Part shown: positions 14,301-29,300 of the stretch, in pieces | How the letters are laid out: each line of letters starts with the position of its first letter | How positions within the stretch are numbered: the first letter of the stretch is position 1 | Origin: Misgurnus anguillicaudatus | Taxonomy: Eukaryota; Chordata; Actinopteri; Cypriniformes; Cobitidae | Length of the DNA: 64,000 bases | Direction of reading: 5' to 3' | Assembly: GCF_027580225.2 (NCBI RefSeq) | Contig: NC_073361.2 | Coordinates: 18,175,001-18,239,000 of the forward strand | Program-made: the position numbers and the translations under genes | The notes under the pieces: model-generated | The model's input: the letters and a program-made list of their open reading frames with translations, nothing else | What the model was told of the DNA's origin: nothing | Databases searched by the model: none

Positions 14301-17300
14301 CCCCCTCCTCGTCCAGTCCGTTTCAGCAAGGTAAGACTCCCAGATACCTCTGCCTTGCTTCGTGCTGCATCATTGAAGAACTGAACTAATAAGCGCTCTC
14401 TGCACTCTCCGGGTTTCTAAATTAAAACAAACAGCCAGATTCATGTCTTGTGTCAACTTCCTGTATGTGACACTTGAGTGAGTGTGTTGTGACAGGGCTG
14501 GATAGAAGCCAGAAGCTGCACGAATGGGGTGCGTGTGCGATAAGATTGTCGTCTGGCTGGCTGCCGCTGGAGCGCGGAGTCTCTCCGAGATGGCTGTGCT
14601 GTTGGTGGTGTCTCCGGTGTGTATGTGTGTGTGTGCGCATGAATGAGGGAGGTTTGGGAGTCGAAGCAGAAACATGTTTCCCTTGCCTTCTTCTATCAAG
14701 CCGTGATGGAAGGATTGAAGCAGAGGTCACGTCTGGAAAATTCAGACTAATCATTAATGTGTCAGGCAGCGGTGAGGGCCTCCTTGTTGGAGATACATAC
14801 AAACTTCGAGGAAGCCTGAAAGAAGAAACAGCACAGTGTTTTTAGAGCAGAGCGCAAAGAGATCAAAAGATGTGGGAGATTAACTACAGAAACTGATATG
14901 AGTATGTCATAGCGCTAGAGCTGTTATAACAAAACCTGACACAGATCCATGGTCTGCCTGCTTTGTCGTTGAGCCACGTAACCGGTCTGTTCGGGAGCTT
15001 GGATGTAATATTCCAAGAATGTGAGAGATGACAATATCAGAAATGTTTTATTACAGTGAGCCCTTTGTGTTTGGCAATAAGCATGGTAATACTTTGCAGG
15101 TCTTATTTTTGTTGATTTATGAATGCTAGATAAAGTTGTGGGACTAAATGCCCGCATGTTGAACTTAGCTTGTATCTGAATGTGCGCGGCATGGTCTCCT
15201 CCTAGCACCTGAACTTGTAATACGCACGGCTCTGACATTTCCTTGCACTAGAGAGGTTGTTAGGTGCGAAGAGGGTTAAAACCAGCGAGTTTCTGGCATG
15301 CAGGAAATTTTTGAGCGCCTGGACTTAATGGTGTGGATGGATTAATGGCATCAGTTTTAAGAAGGTTGTGGTCATGATAGTGTTGCCCTTGCTTCTTTTT
15401 GACCATCAATCAAGTGACTTGTCATAAATTAGTAAAAAATAACAAATAAATAAGTAAACTACTGCCCCGCCCCCGGATACAATCCTCTATCTGCGATTTC
15501 ACAGGCTGACGATAGGACGATCTCAAAATGGGGCATATCTCCCAACACTAGTGTGGGTAGTAAAATTGGGAAGTAAAGCTCCAACGGCTTTCTGCTATGG
15601 CAGTAAAAACATGAATGTAGGTGCTGTTACTCTGACTTTGATTAAAGGATGAGTCCTTGCCTAAGGGGAGGGCCTGTATGAACACCAAGATCTGGGTCAC
15701 CTGCCTAATTGTTTGGCCGACTGCAAGTGACCGGCCCACCTTGCAGTGGGAGATGGAAGGGGTGCATGTCCTTTTGCTCATTTAAAATTATAGCTGCAGA
15801 ATCATACTTTGTATTTTCACTATCTTTTTTCTCTCTCAGGGCTTTTATTAGGCAGCAGCAGCAGTAAATCAACCTCTAGTGGATCTGTGGTCCAACCCAC
15901 TTCTGACTTCATCAGCTTCTCAGAAGCAAACCTGAGGGCCGGCGAGTCCTACACAACTTCTTCCTTTGGCCGTTGCCACGTGAAGGGTGGTTCAGAGGGC
16001 GGAGCTTCTGAGGGCATGGTGGGTCTCAACACCTTCAGCATGTTGTCTCATCCTTCAAGCTCCAGCTCCGGCAAGCATTACGAAAACTGTCACCCAGCTG
16101 GAGAGCTCGGCGCCCTGGCCTCAGCTGGCTACAAACGCCCCCAACCTTCCTCCTCGTCTTCCTCCGCAACATCATCTTCCTCCACCGGTGAGGATGGTGT
16201 AAAGAAGAAAAAGCGTGGGAACTGGAGGAATCGTTATGGACCGTGCTTCAACCAGGATGTTAAAACCACAGAAACGGGAGAACACGGAGCCACGATGCCC
16301 TCATCCACGTCCCCCTCGTCGTCCTCCATGAGCACAATGGTCTCCCGTGGGAGCGCTGTCAGCAGTACTGGAGGTGTAGGAGCAGGGGGTGCTGGTAGCA
16401 GCAGTCTGGGGGTTCAGAAGTCCCCATCTCTCCTCAGGAATGGAAGCTTGCAGAGTATGACTGTCAGCACCCCACCAGCTGGACCAGGTGAGCAATAGAT
16501 CCTAATGGCGGTAGCTGTATTTAATTTGTTGTTAATAGAAAAGTGATTGTGAGAGAGTACTGTGCAAAGTCTTGGGTCACTATGCCACAATTAGATTTGA
16601 TGTTTTTGTAGTGGTATAGAGACCATATGAAGAGTTCAGATGCAAAACCTTAAAGGGCACCTGTTATGCAAAATCCATTTACAAGGTGTTTGTACAGTGG
16701 TTGTGTTCACACTCTCCCTACACAATTTATGTCCGAAGAAAAAAAATCCACCCACTCCTTCTTTTTTTTTCATTAAACCAAAGCAGTCTCATTAGACATG
16801 CTGTTTTGATTTTCTTGTAAATGTGACATCACACTTATAAAGCCCCGCCTACTGCCACTGACTGACCTTTCTGCATTATCATAGTTTCCGCCCTCAGCGA
16901 GTTGTACTATAGTGAGATACTATTGTCTGAGACTATTAAAAGTAATACACGTCTATTTTAACTCAAAACGCTCACTGTCCCTTTTGGTAAGTGAGTGATG
17001 AGCAGCAGCTCATTTAAATTTAAAGGAACAAACATGAAAAAAGTGTGTTTTTGCTTCCAGCCAATCAGGGGCATTTGGACATGCTATTATAAGTATGTTA
17101 GGTATTTTGAGCTGAAACTTCACGGACACATTCTGGGTACACCTGAGACTTATATCATGTATCTTGGGTATAAAATGGGTATAATAGGTCCCCTTTAATG
17201 GTTTCTGCTAACAACAACGGTATTTCTGAATGACTGAGGCTGGGATTAAGTGTATTTAAGTGAAAGTATTCAATGAAAGTATACGAACTGAGATCATTCG

Positions 17301-20300
17301 ATTAACATCATTAGCTTATTTTTGACGGAAATAAAGACTAAAGGCTTTTGCAATTGATTCTTCATATATAGTTATTTCTCAGTCTCTTGATTACAATGCA
17401 GCCAGAAAATACAGGAAATTTGTATGCAGTGTGAAAAACCAGAATAAAATTATAACTAAAGTGTTGCGTATGTAGTGTGAGCTCTTGAGAAATAACAGGA
17501 ATCTGCAGGTTCTCTTAAACATAAAAAAAAAACTAATTTATAATCTGAAGATTTCATACTTCTTAAAGGATTAGTCAATTTTCTTAAAATAAATCCAGAT
17601 AATACTCACCACCATGTCATCCAAAATGTTGATGTCTTTCTTTGTTTAGTCGAAAATAAATTATGCTTTTTGAGGAAAACACTCCAGGACTTTTCTCACT
17701 TTAATGGACCCCAACACGTAACACTTTTAATGCAGTTTAAAATTACAGTTTCAAAGGAGTTTCAAAGGACCCTAAACGATCCCAAACGAGGCTAGACGAA
17801 GATAAAAAAATATGCACTTTTAAACCACAACTTCTCGTCTATCTCCGGTCATGTTATACGCCAGCATTCCAAAATCTTGGAATGTTTTCCTCAAAAAGCA
17901 TAATTTCTTCTCGACTGAACAAAGGAAGAAATCAACATTTTGGATGACATGGTGGTGAGTAAATTATCTGGATTTTTTTTTGAGAAAATGGACTAATCCT
18001 TTAAGAGTTTAAGTTGTGCTTCGTTCCAGAGAGGTCACATTACCTACTAATTTTTCCTTGAAGCCATTTTGTTTTGATTTTTTTTTTCAGTTTGTTTACA
18101 TATTTCTTGTCATTTCTGTTTCTGTCTTAATAAAGAGATCAACAAGCAAGTATGAATAGTCGTTTAAAACAGTTAAAACAACAAAGTTGGTGGCCAAATT
18201 GTGTTCTTATTACACTACTTGAAACTCGCTTCTGGTCTTATTGTGGATGATTAATCTGTTATTCATCTGTTATAATGTTTTCATAGTCTTTCATTAAAAT
18301 AACTTGCTCCTCTTTTTGAAATAATTTTTTCCTATCGGCTGATTTCATCAAGCCCTCTTATTTTTCCACGAGCTCTTACTAATAAGCACATGTGCATGTC
18401 CACAAACACGTGGGTAATGATAAATGGTACATGTTTTGGTAGATCCTAACTCATTATTTTTTATCAAAACTAGTCCTCTGTTTAGCCAGTGGTCTCTGAA
18501 AACTGGTGGAGTGGTAATTTTTTTAAATGGTGCATTCCTAGTTCAGTTTCAGAGTTTTCAAATTATATCTAACACACGGTAATTCATTTTTATCTTGCCC
18601 TTAATCACGTTTTTTCCATCCGTGATTATTAAAGAAAAATCCATTTGAGGTGAGCTCTCCTGCAAGAGTCCTGGGAACCAGCGTGATGTTGTTTTGGTCT
18701 GTGCTGAAGCTCATTAGGGTGAAAGTGGATGGAGGTGCTCTCTAAAGTGCTTCCTCATTCCTACCTGATTGAGAGCACAGAGTGGCCCGCTGGATCTCCA
18801 TAGAGATGCACATTAACCTGTTGTGCCCGAGGGAGCCGGAGGAGGAAAGGAGCCCATAATAGGCAATTAGTTAAAATTTTATTTGTTCCTCCCTAACGCT
18901 CTCCTTGCTCGGGATCCGGAGCAAAGCAGCTCTACATAGTGTGTAGAAATGCCCTGACCCCTACTGGCCTTGCTGATCATTGAGCTTGATCCAGGCGACT
19001 GGACTTGACTGGTCTCGGTACTGGTTTTATCCCTTGCATACACAGACATGGTTCTTATTTGCAGGCTCTTTGTCTCTGTTTTTCACATTGACACAAGTGC
19101 TCCCCATACGCACACTTGCACTAACTTTTAAGGGTCTGATCCGCTGTGCGGTTTTGTTGCTTAGCAACCATTTGGGAGTTTTGTTCTGATTAGAACTAAG
19201 GGTGCATTCCAGGTCCTCTGTAGTGCCCTGTTTAGTGAACATCGCAGGGCTTTCAGGCATCTTGGCTCAGATTCCAAACTGTAGGGTGCGCTTATGCTCA
19301 GTTTTAAGGACATTGCCAATAGCGAAAAGAAGTCATTGCGAAAACCAGGTAATGCATGAAGACTTTGGCCATGGAGCAGTTTGTAAGTGTTTTTGCTGAC
19401 ACATTAGTGCATAAGATTTATTAAGTCTATCACTATACTATAAATATTGAGTGGCCATTTAAAATATAATTTAATTTATTTCTAAATAGTCTATACTTAG
19501 TTAAAACCCTTATCAGCCAAGTAAGTTTTGTCTTTCTGATGATGTTTTAATAAATTACAACTTAACTAACTAACTTACTTTTGTAAACGTCTATGGATTT
19601 CCCTTGCTAAGGTTGTTATAAGCAGTGAGCCCTATGTAGGGACCTTACGAGTCGACACACAACCAGTGTGTCTTTATTTTGTTCACATGCTTTTTTTCTC
19701 TCACTATCACCCTGTCCTCTCTCTCAAGGCCATCTGGGCATTTGTGTTTGTTTGGGGCTTGATCTCCCACCCCTCCCATCCCTCACCTGTTCCCGGCCTT
19801 TGGCTGGACTGTAAATATTTAGCCATGGCTAATGCAGGACTACAGCAGAGTGCTCAGTCTCATCTATCTATCTCACCCTCCCTCAACGGATCCCAGCCTA
19901 TTTTTTTGATGGATGACTGGTTTATCAGGGGGAGCACTAGGGGCCATTATTAAATGCAAACATCCATCTCGGGCCCAGCCGGGTGTAGGACTTTATGGGG
20001 TGCTATTTGGAAAGCGGAAAAAGATTCTGGTTGGTTAATCGGCATTCGCCTAAAACGAGAAGTGGGCGAGAGAGACGAGCACAGTGTGTATTCATAGAAA
20101 AACTCATGAGCATTGCATGCATTTGCTGTATTAACTGCAGCCATGCACTGTAGGTTATTCTCAAGAAATGCATTAGAAAAGCAAAGGCGGTTTCGCTAAT
20201 GCCGTTTTCATATGATAGAATAGTTGGCATATCTTAAGCTAGTAACACAACTTTACAAGGCATTGTTCACTTCTCACAATACTACATTTAAATACGTCAA

Positions 20301-23300
20301 ATGCCTAAATCTGCTCTGTAGGACAGTACCTCCGTTATTTTCTTCACTGTTTGTAAAAAAAGTGCAGAAGATTCTTATCAGGACCTGAGCCGTGTCATTA
20401 ACCTCCCTCTGAACTCGCATGGATTTTCTGCTGAGAGAGGGAGGCATGGGTTTGACTTGAAATGCTGGCAAATCTAATTTGAAATTTCCCCTCTCTCCCC
20501 TGATTTGATAAGGGGGCTTCAGGAGGAGATGTTAAGTCCTGATCGATCAGCCCGTTCGATCACCACCAGATAACAGGATCTTTGTCCTTGCTTTGTTTGG
20601 CTGCGCATGTCTTGTAACCTCAAATCAAACGCTCTGCTGGTTGACCTATACTGAAATGTTAATTATTAACCAGATCAACATGATTTTTTTTTTGAAAGAT
20701 TATGTAATCATTAATGCATTGAGTAGGCCACGTCTTCAAGAATACCCCAGTCAAATAGTTTTGGTAATATTGGATTACACAGACATATGTCTATGGTATT
20801 GTAATAGGTTTATATCCACACATGCGTTCACTGTTGAATGTATCCGATGTGGAGTACGGAGCTTGGTACTGTAAATGGTTGACGTGGTGGTACCTCTCCT
20901 CCCAACAATGTTGCCTTGTTTCAGCAGTGAATGTAGACTGCCGCAAGCCATTCATTCCTTTGTGTGGCGATGGGGCCTCTTTCGTTCCTGCAAGGGTCAG
21001 CCTGGGCCATCAGCTGGATGTATTTGAGATGGTGGTAGGGGAGGAGGGAGAGAGAGAGAGAGAGCAGAAAAAAATCAATATAACAGCAGCAGCAACAAAC
21101 AGCGTGCATGTCATGAACCGGCACATAAATATGAATGGGATGGGCTCCTCCCCAGCATTTCGGCCCTGCCTGAAAAGCCCTCGGTTATTTTTACAGAAGA
21201 CATAGCGAGTCATCAGATTCAGAGGGCCGTTTTATGGGTCATTGGGAGGCCGGTGCAGTGTGCATGTCGAGAGGACTCCGAAATGCTTTGTGCGCTGTCT
21301 TGATGTCTGCTGTGATGAGGGTCTGGTCACACAAGGCCATTCAAAGTCCACAAAGTTCATCTCAGGGGCAGCGAGAAAGACAGAGACGAGTGAGATAGAT
21401 GAATAACCAGTGAAGTTATATTGGAGGACAGAGGTTGCCCTTACAACTATTAAAACTTTGCTTTTACCACTAAATTACAGGTCATACCCTAAATTGATTG
21501 ATCTTAAATTCCCAGTGCAGTGCTAGATCTTTGGCTGATAAACAAGACATTGAGTGTGCTAATATTATTTATGACTCTGTGGAAATCAACACATTGTCTC
21601 TTCATGTGTCGTTTAAACTTTTTGTGTTTTAAAAGCGTTTTTTTTTTTACTCATTTACCCATTTAGGGTTGTACCACAGCAGTAGCGATGTAGCTTGCCC
21701 TTTGCCCAGCACAGTACTTGGAGGGTCTCTGTCAGGATCCAACTCGGAGGTACCGTCTCATCAGTCGGTGGTCACTTCCATGCCCACTCTCACCTCACTG
21801 CCCCCAGCTGCCTCGTTTACCACCACCTCATCCACACATGTGAGTATATGATATTATAGTTCATGGTGTCTGATCTAACTTGGATATGTATTTGGTCTGA
21901 ATTTTACTTGGCACTATAAGTGGTCGTCAACCGTACCAGCTATTTTTGGGTGCTCATACATGTGTCTGGATCACAATACAAAATAAGTTCGGAAACAATT
22001 GGAAACAAAGTCTGCAGATTACATTTTAAGATGACAATGAGCCATTTGTATAAGTTTCAATTTAATATACATATCTCCTTCGACCCCCATCTCCAGTTAC
22101 AGCCCCAAAAGTGTGCTAAATGTGTTGTTCAATAAAAAAAAATTCTATGTTGGTGATTTTGGTTATTGTATGTGGGTGAAATAATTGAAAGAGTTAATAT
22201 TAAGCCAAAATAATGTGACTCTGAATCACAAGGCTAAATTTAAGCATTTTAGGGTGATTTTATTGTGTTTAAATTTCAAAATGGATAAAAATAAATTATG
22301 TTTTTCAGCACATGAGTCCTACGCTGTTTTAACATTTATAGTTTTACTATCCCTAGTACAGTTTTGTAACCAATATAGGGTTTATTACATCTGGAAAAGT
22401 TTGCAAATGGACATCTTTTAAATAAGACAACATAAGCCTGCCTCAAAAAAAGGACGCCCGTGACGCGAAGTAGGGGAGAACCAGGTTGATAGTAACATGG
22501 GACGAAAGTAACAAAGCTATTTTCTCCGAGCCCTGATTACATTTTTATTTTAAACTATGACAGCATCTTTAGCACGCAACCCTTGACCGTGCTGACAACA
22601 ATTGTGTTATTTCGTCACCGTTTTGCGCGTCTAGGTCCAGAAAGCTGTTTTCAACCATGATAAAAAACATGATTCCTAAAGCGTTTTTTTCTTATAACGC
22701 GTTGTGTTTCTCATTTTATGTGTTACAGTACTGATCAATCTACAAATAATTTTTGCTCTAACACATCCTGAAGTTTGACTTCACTGAGTTTTTCAAAATA
22801 AAAGTAAATCATGTTTAAATGTCAGGAGTTACTTGTTACTTTATTCCGTCTGCTAAAACTTTGTTAAAAATTTATTTTATTCTCATTTGATTTAATTAAA
22901 TTTTCATATTGTTTAAACTGTTAAAAATGTTTTATTCTTAACAATTCAAGTTTGTACTGTCGGGTTGCTTTTGAAACATTTGATGAAACTGACATTTAAA
23001 AAGAAAATGTAATTTCATTATTTTTTACAAAGATTAAGGGAAAAATATGTTTGTAGTTACATATTAACAAGGTCATGGCCATGTATATTTCCTAAAAACA
23101 AGTGTAACAAACACAACTATTCTGTTTTGTTGTGTTACTTTTTACCCAACTGTGTGTTACTTTCGTCCCAGCTGTCATGGTCAAAAGTAACAATGCACTA
23201 CTTATGTTCAAAGTGAAATTATAGTAAAGTCGTTTTACATTTGTTCAAAATTCCACCTGGTATTTATAGACCACACTTGTGCGTTATTGACCACAGCAAA

Positions 23301-26300
23301 ACTATATCTTTGTCTAAAACATTCTTTTAAAATGACGTTTTTCTAAAAATGGTACTTTCGCCCTTGCTCTCTCCTAATACGACAAATCTTAGTGAGCTTT
23401 CAGCTAACACGTACCACATATAAGCATCATTCTCACTAAATTAACCAATTAAGTAATATTAATATTAGTTTCAGTTTTATCAAGATAAGTTGTATGTGTG
23501 CACATTTTTTTGCACAAATAGTAATAAACTCCTACAAGTCACGAATGTACATTTTAGGTTGTGCTATTTACGTATCTTGTATTAAGTAGCCCATTTTTTG
23601 CGACACAGCAAGACCTTTTTATTACACAGTAAATGAATTCATTTTACAAGATCCCCGGTTTGTGCCAAAGCAATATTTATGTGGTTGAAGCGGTATATTA
23701 ACAATAGGAGGGAGGCCGTCTTAAGTGTTCCTGACTACATAACATGTCAGTGTGAGAATTACAGTTGAAGTCATTTCAGACCTAATTTTTAATCTCATGG
23801 AGACAGCGTTTTGAGTCATTTAGGGTATTTATGACCCAGCTGCATTATGGTCTTAGTGGATGAACGTCAGGGTGTACGTGATTGTTTACATTAGCTAGTC
23901 ATAGCGCTACAATAGATTGAATGTGTGATTAGGTAAACAAGACGTTTGGTGTCAACAAGAGAAATGTCTTTCTATAGTTGACCTCACGTACTCTGAATAA
24001 AATTTAGATTTACAGATTTTAGACTTCAGAATTACCCCCGCTTACGATTAGCTCACGCTGTGGGTTTAGATCGCAATTATAAAGAAAAGTAATTCTTACG
24101 GGACCCCCGAGCTGCTCCGAATGGTCCCTTTGGAAACCATTTGGGCACCAGAGACCGAGCACCGTCTCTACTGCTCTCCTGAGCATCTTTGTCCTGACTT
24201 GCGCTGCTGTAGCAACCACCCGTCTCCAAGCAACAGGGCTTTGTTTGCGCAGATCTGCCCTCTCTACAGGCAGGGTGGCCTTACATTAAGAGATGAAGTA
24301 GACCCACTGATGGCCCTAATGCTGCAGGGCTCTCAGCCCCTCCTAACGCACGCTTGCAAATATCTCCCATTAGTCCTAAGCTGTATGGCATAGCAGCTTT
24401 AAAACGATGGAGGGAGGAGGGGGTGTTCCAGGTTGTAGTTAGCTTAATAAGTAAACAGGTGATGTTTTTGAATGCATGTCTGTGTTGATCATTTAACTGA
24501 TAATAGCAAAAATAAAAGCATATTTTACGTTTTATTCCTTTGTCCTCTGAAAAATGGTGAACAACATTTTTTTTGGTGTTTGCAAGCAAGGCAGTGCTGA
24601 CCTTCAACCCCAGCACACACCCCCTAGGCTTGCCTCTATCCCACTCTTCGTTAACCTCCACAATGGTGCTGAGAGCCCTAAGCCTTAAAGAATCCGGCTG
24701 GTCCTCTTTTGCCTGTGTGGGCACATTGAGCTCGCCTCGCTGATGGGATGGGAGCTGACAGGCTGGACAGAGAGCTGTGTTAGTGGGATGAGGGGTTTTC
24801 TTCATACCAGTCAGGCTCCCTCCACTGTCCACACAGTCTGAATAAGGAAAGACTTAAGGGCTCGTTATAGTTGTGCGTAGGTCCTACGGCATAGGTTCCG
24901 CGTCGGTTTTCATTTATACTTTTGCGTCGTCGTCCGCATCGACGTGCAAACACATGCGCAGACTGCTGGTAGGCAGTATCCACGCGTGTAACCACAGTAG
25001 CAGCGCGACCGTCAAAGAAGAAGAAGCTTGACAAGTTAACCCACAAACAAAGAAGAAACAGCAACTTCTTGTGTATGATTTGAGATAAAGGAAATAAACA
25101 GTGACTTTTGTTGCAGTTTGAGTTAAATCACTCCTCAACTTGCCTCGTCTTTGTTTTCACCGTTGCAAACGGAAATACCTATGAGCAGGTTTTTTACCTG
25201 ATGGAAGGGGTTCTGGTGGACCAATCACAGCACTTGTGGTCTGTGTAGAACTGACACGCTGTTAAAAAATTTTGCAAGGTGCACATCAGGCTACGCAGAG
25301 CTACGCACAGGCAACGGATAACCTACGGTGTAGAGCTTACGACTATAAATCTGGCTTTAGAGGACTGGGCCCTCACACTTTTAGAGAGTGCAGGATATCA
25401 TAATTGTTTTTTTTATCCAACATATAAAACATAGAATGACTTAAGACAAAATGAGAGTCATGCTTGTCAAAAAAAAAAAAATTGTCTATGTGTGTGTGCA
25501 TGTGTACAATATTTGTATTGATACCACTGGGCTGTCGAATGCTTTATTCTGATTGGTTGAGAAATGTTCCACGGGTATGCATTATTTTTCGATAAATGCA
25601 CACCTAACCTGTCAAATGTCTTAAAATAGCCACCAGAACAATGTCTTGGCAATATCTGTGGTAATCGTGGTATAAGCGAAATAATTTACTTCGGTGCTTT
25701 GAATTATTTGTAAATAATGCACTCTACTCTTCGCGTCGTGCCGCATTAACACCTTGTCTGTGCATTATTTTTAAATAATTTAACAGCCCATCATCAATTA
25801 TTCCTTAAAAAAAATTAACAGCGCGTCAGTTCTACGCGGACCGCAAGCGCTGTGATTGGTCCACCAGAACCCCTCCCGTCAAGTAAAAAAATTGACGTTG
25901 CAAAAGTATAAATGAAAACCGATGCGGAACCTACGTCATCATGGCTACGCTGTAGGACCTACGCACAACTATAATGAGCCCTTACGAATAAATAACAACA
26001 AAATCTGTTTGAAGTAGTTTATTTATATAACAAACAAAATAAACAACACATGGATTACCTAGGAAACCAAAATATTTGTTATTTTCGACGAGGTATTTGT
26101 TTAAGAGTTCAATTTCAGACACCGTAAGTACAAAAAACGTAAGTAAAGTTCGAACCAGACGCGTAATCGTATTTAAGCGGTTTTGCTATAAATAATTTGT
26201 GTTTTGAAGAATTTTATATTTTATTATTAAAAATTTGTGCTTATAGCATTTTTTCTATTCAACCAAATAAAAATATAATTAGTGTGTTATCAAATATAAT

Positions 26301-29300
26301 ATAAAAATGTGTTGTTATATTTTACAGTAATCATTTTTAAATGTGTTTAAAAGTTTAATGCTAAAATGTAAAAGAGTAATGAAAAGTTTACGATCACAAT
26401 TTTGTGACAAACGTATTCTAACTTCAGACCGTGATAACACATGAATTCTGTTATATGAAGTGTTATATAAATAATTATTTGAACATGTGCTTCCTTTCAA
26501 CTATGCACCACGACTAATCTTAGCCCTTATTAGGGAAATAGCTTAATTGGATTAAATAATTAGCTGCCGTAACACATGGTCTGTGGTGTTCAGGGCTGTT
26601 GCGAGCTCAGCCGGTTCCCCCGGTTCACAGGAAATACAGCTGACATGGTGTTTTATTATGCAGCTCTATAGCCAACAGTCACACGCATTCATGCACACAC
26701 GCACGTTCAAGTGGGAACATGTACTCGCACATCCAGAATAATAGGAGGTTGACAGTTATTGATTCTGAACTGCTTTCTTATGTGTGTTTCTTCTGCAGTC
26801 AAACTCACTACCCGGATTCAACTTGGCGCCGTCTCACATGTTCGGAAACAGGCTGAACCCGAACTCGGCCATGGCTGCCATGATCGCCCAATCTGAGAGC
26901 TCCCCAGCAGGTGAGGCGCACAATGTGCAACTGGTCCCTCCTGCCGATGCAAATTCCTCCTTCTTTCTTTTGTTCCATTACTCCTCATCTTCCAGTCTTT
27001 CTCCACACCCCTGTGCTTATGGAATGTGTGGTCAGCTGTATCCCCCTCCCTCCTCCGGTCGCAGAGAGAGGGAGACACAGAGAACAAAACTCCCCGGGAC
27101 AGAGAGTTGAAAGTGTGCATACCTGTTAAATGAAGCATGATACCACTCAAACATTTCATTAATCTGCACAATGACCGCAGTGATGACACGGAGGGGATTG
27201 CCTGGGGTTTTGGAAGCAGGCATACCCAAGACCCAGCTTCTCCTTCCCTCCCTCCATCCCAGCCCACTCAACACTTTTCCTAGACCCTGCCTAAAGCCTG
27301 GGGTCCCAAGGCTGAGCGAATGGGCTTGCGGAACCTTGGCGTAGGGGTGGAGCTGGGACCGGTTAAAAGAGAGGGCAGGAAAGGAAAAAGAGGAACATAG
27401 CCTTTGAGGAATAATGGATCAGTCATGCCCTCCTCCTCAAACGAAGGTCAGGGGGTCATTTGACTAACAATAGGAGAAAGAACACCCTTCCTTGAAGAGA
27501 CCACCGCTTAAGCTTGTGCACTCTTGCCTTGTGCCCATTTTTAGCTCGGCATGTAAAGTATGCATAGGCCGATACATTGATATCAATATGGTGATTTTTC
27601 TTGACGGAAACCATATGATGGTTTATACTTTGTAATTTGGGGCACAAAAAAGCATTCGGCCGGTACGCTGTATTTATGCTTAAACCAATATACCGGCAAA
27701 ACTGATAAATTGGCTCATATGTGGCCGGTTTGAGGTTCTTGGATCAATACTTAGTCAAATAAATTTATATTTAAACTTTTGAAGGCCAACCTAATATCAG
27801 CCCCAATGACTTCTCCACACTTACTTTCCATTTTCTTGCATCTTTCTTTCTTTCTCTTCTTTCTTTTTCTCTCTCTCGCTCGTTCTTTCTTTCCTTAAAT
27901 TTTGTAAAGTGATACCTGGTGCTTTTGGGTCCATTCTGCGCTGCAGCCCCAGGGCTGATCCAGGGTCAGGCAAAGGGTCAGCGCCATAATAAGTCAGACC
28001 AGACCTAGAGCTGGTCGAACCGATGGGCCCTTGCCCCCGCAGGAGCCAGCTTGCCGCAGCCTGTGCTCGAGGTGGTAGTGGGCTGGAAAGTGTTAAAAAG
28101 AACAGGAGGAAAGGAAATGAAAGGAAGGAAGGGGGAAAAAGAGAAAAATGGGATTGGCTAAATGTGACTGAAGGGGGGTGGGGAAAAACGGCGAGAGCAA
28201 GAGAGAGAGAATAGAGGGGAGGGGGTTGTGCCCGGTGAGGCGCATATGTGATTCATTACTTTCACTGCAGAAAATGAAAAGCAGTGTCTGGCATGAGGCC
28301 TAGAGGCAGGGCAATAGGAGCCTCCACAGGGAAGAAAAGCAGGGGTGAGGGGAAGAATGGACAGCTTGTGAAAAGGGAGGGCGGGCGAGAGAGAGAGAGT
28401 GCATCTGAGAGAGAGAGAGAGAGAGAGAGGTGACTCGGTGACACACTCGGTAGTGTCAGTATGCAAGCTGAGCTACAAGCGAGAACTCTTCAGTCCTAAG
28501 ATGGATTTCTTTAAGAGATATCTGACGGCTGCAGAACGCAGCGTGGATGCATATGCCGGTCGTTGCTTTTCCCAGACTCCTCTGGCACGAAGGCTCCTTA
28601 TCGACTGCTTTCTATTTACCTTTCAGATCAGGAGCTGGGAGACGGAGCTCTTGGCTTCTCCAGAAGAGGAAACTCACCAAAGGCAAACCTCTCCCCTCGG
28701 TAAGTCCTATTTACATTCCTGAGTTTGTGTTCCCCTCCTCCAGGCTCAGAGATTTCGTTCTCCCACCCCCCACCTTTCCCCCAATCCTCGTTCCCAGCCC
28801 ACTCGTTTCATTCCTCCCTCGCTCACTCGCCTTCCAAACAGCAGGCAGTTTTAAAACTCAGCTGTTGCTGATATTAGAGTTGCTGGCTGGTTTTTCAGTA
28901 TGCTGAAAAATAGTTTGCCTTTTTGCTTAGCTAGCCCCATGACTGAAAAATAATATGGATTTTTATGTTGCGCATCCTTTGCGTGATTTCCTGTTCGTCA
29001 AACGGTCTACGGGATGTAATATTTTATATTGATGTAGAGGTATGCCGTTTTTCTCTATTATAATAGATGTTATCAGTTTCATATTTGCATGGTTGTTAAA
29101 ATTTTGCGTTCGCAGTTTATTACATTACGCGCAGTATCACTTTACATCGCTCCATTCACGGTATCCATACCGAAAATGATAGTGTCCGCTTGTGCATGTC
29201 AACAAATCTCAGTGAATGACAAATTCGGCATATTTTGAAACTTCGTTAAAATTCATCTTTTTTTACGTTCTCACCGGAGCTAGCGCTCTGGGAATTTTGA

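Noticed and set aside
14082..14384. Second + strand frame overlapping exon e
   Set aside because: Shadow of the mllt10 coding frame; the AF10 signature is in the other frame and phase continuity selects that one.
24281..24832. 183-residue open frame on the - strand
   Set aside because: Lies within an mllt10 intron; composition is uneven, no domain recognised, no splice or promoter support.
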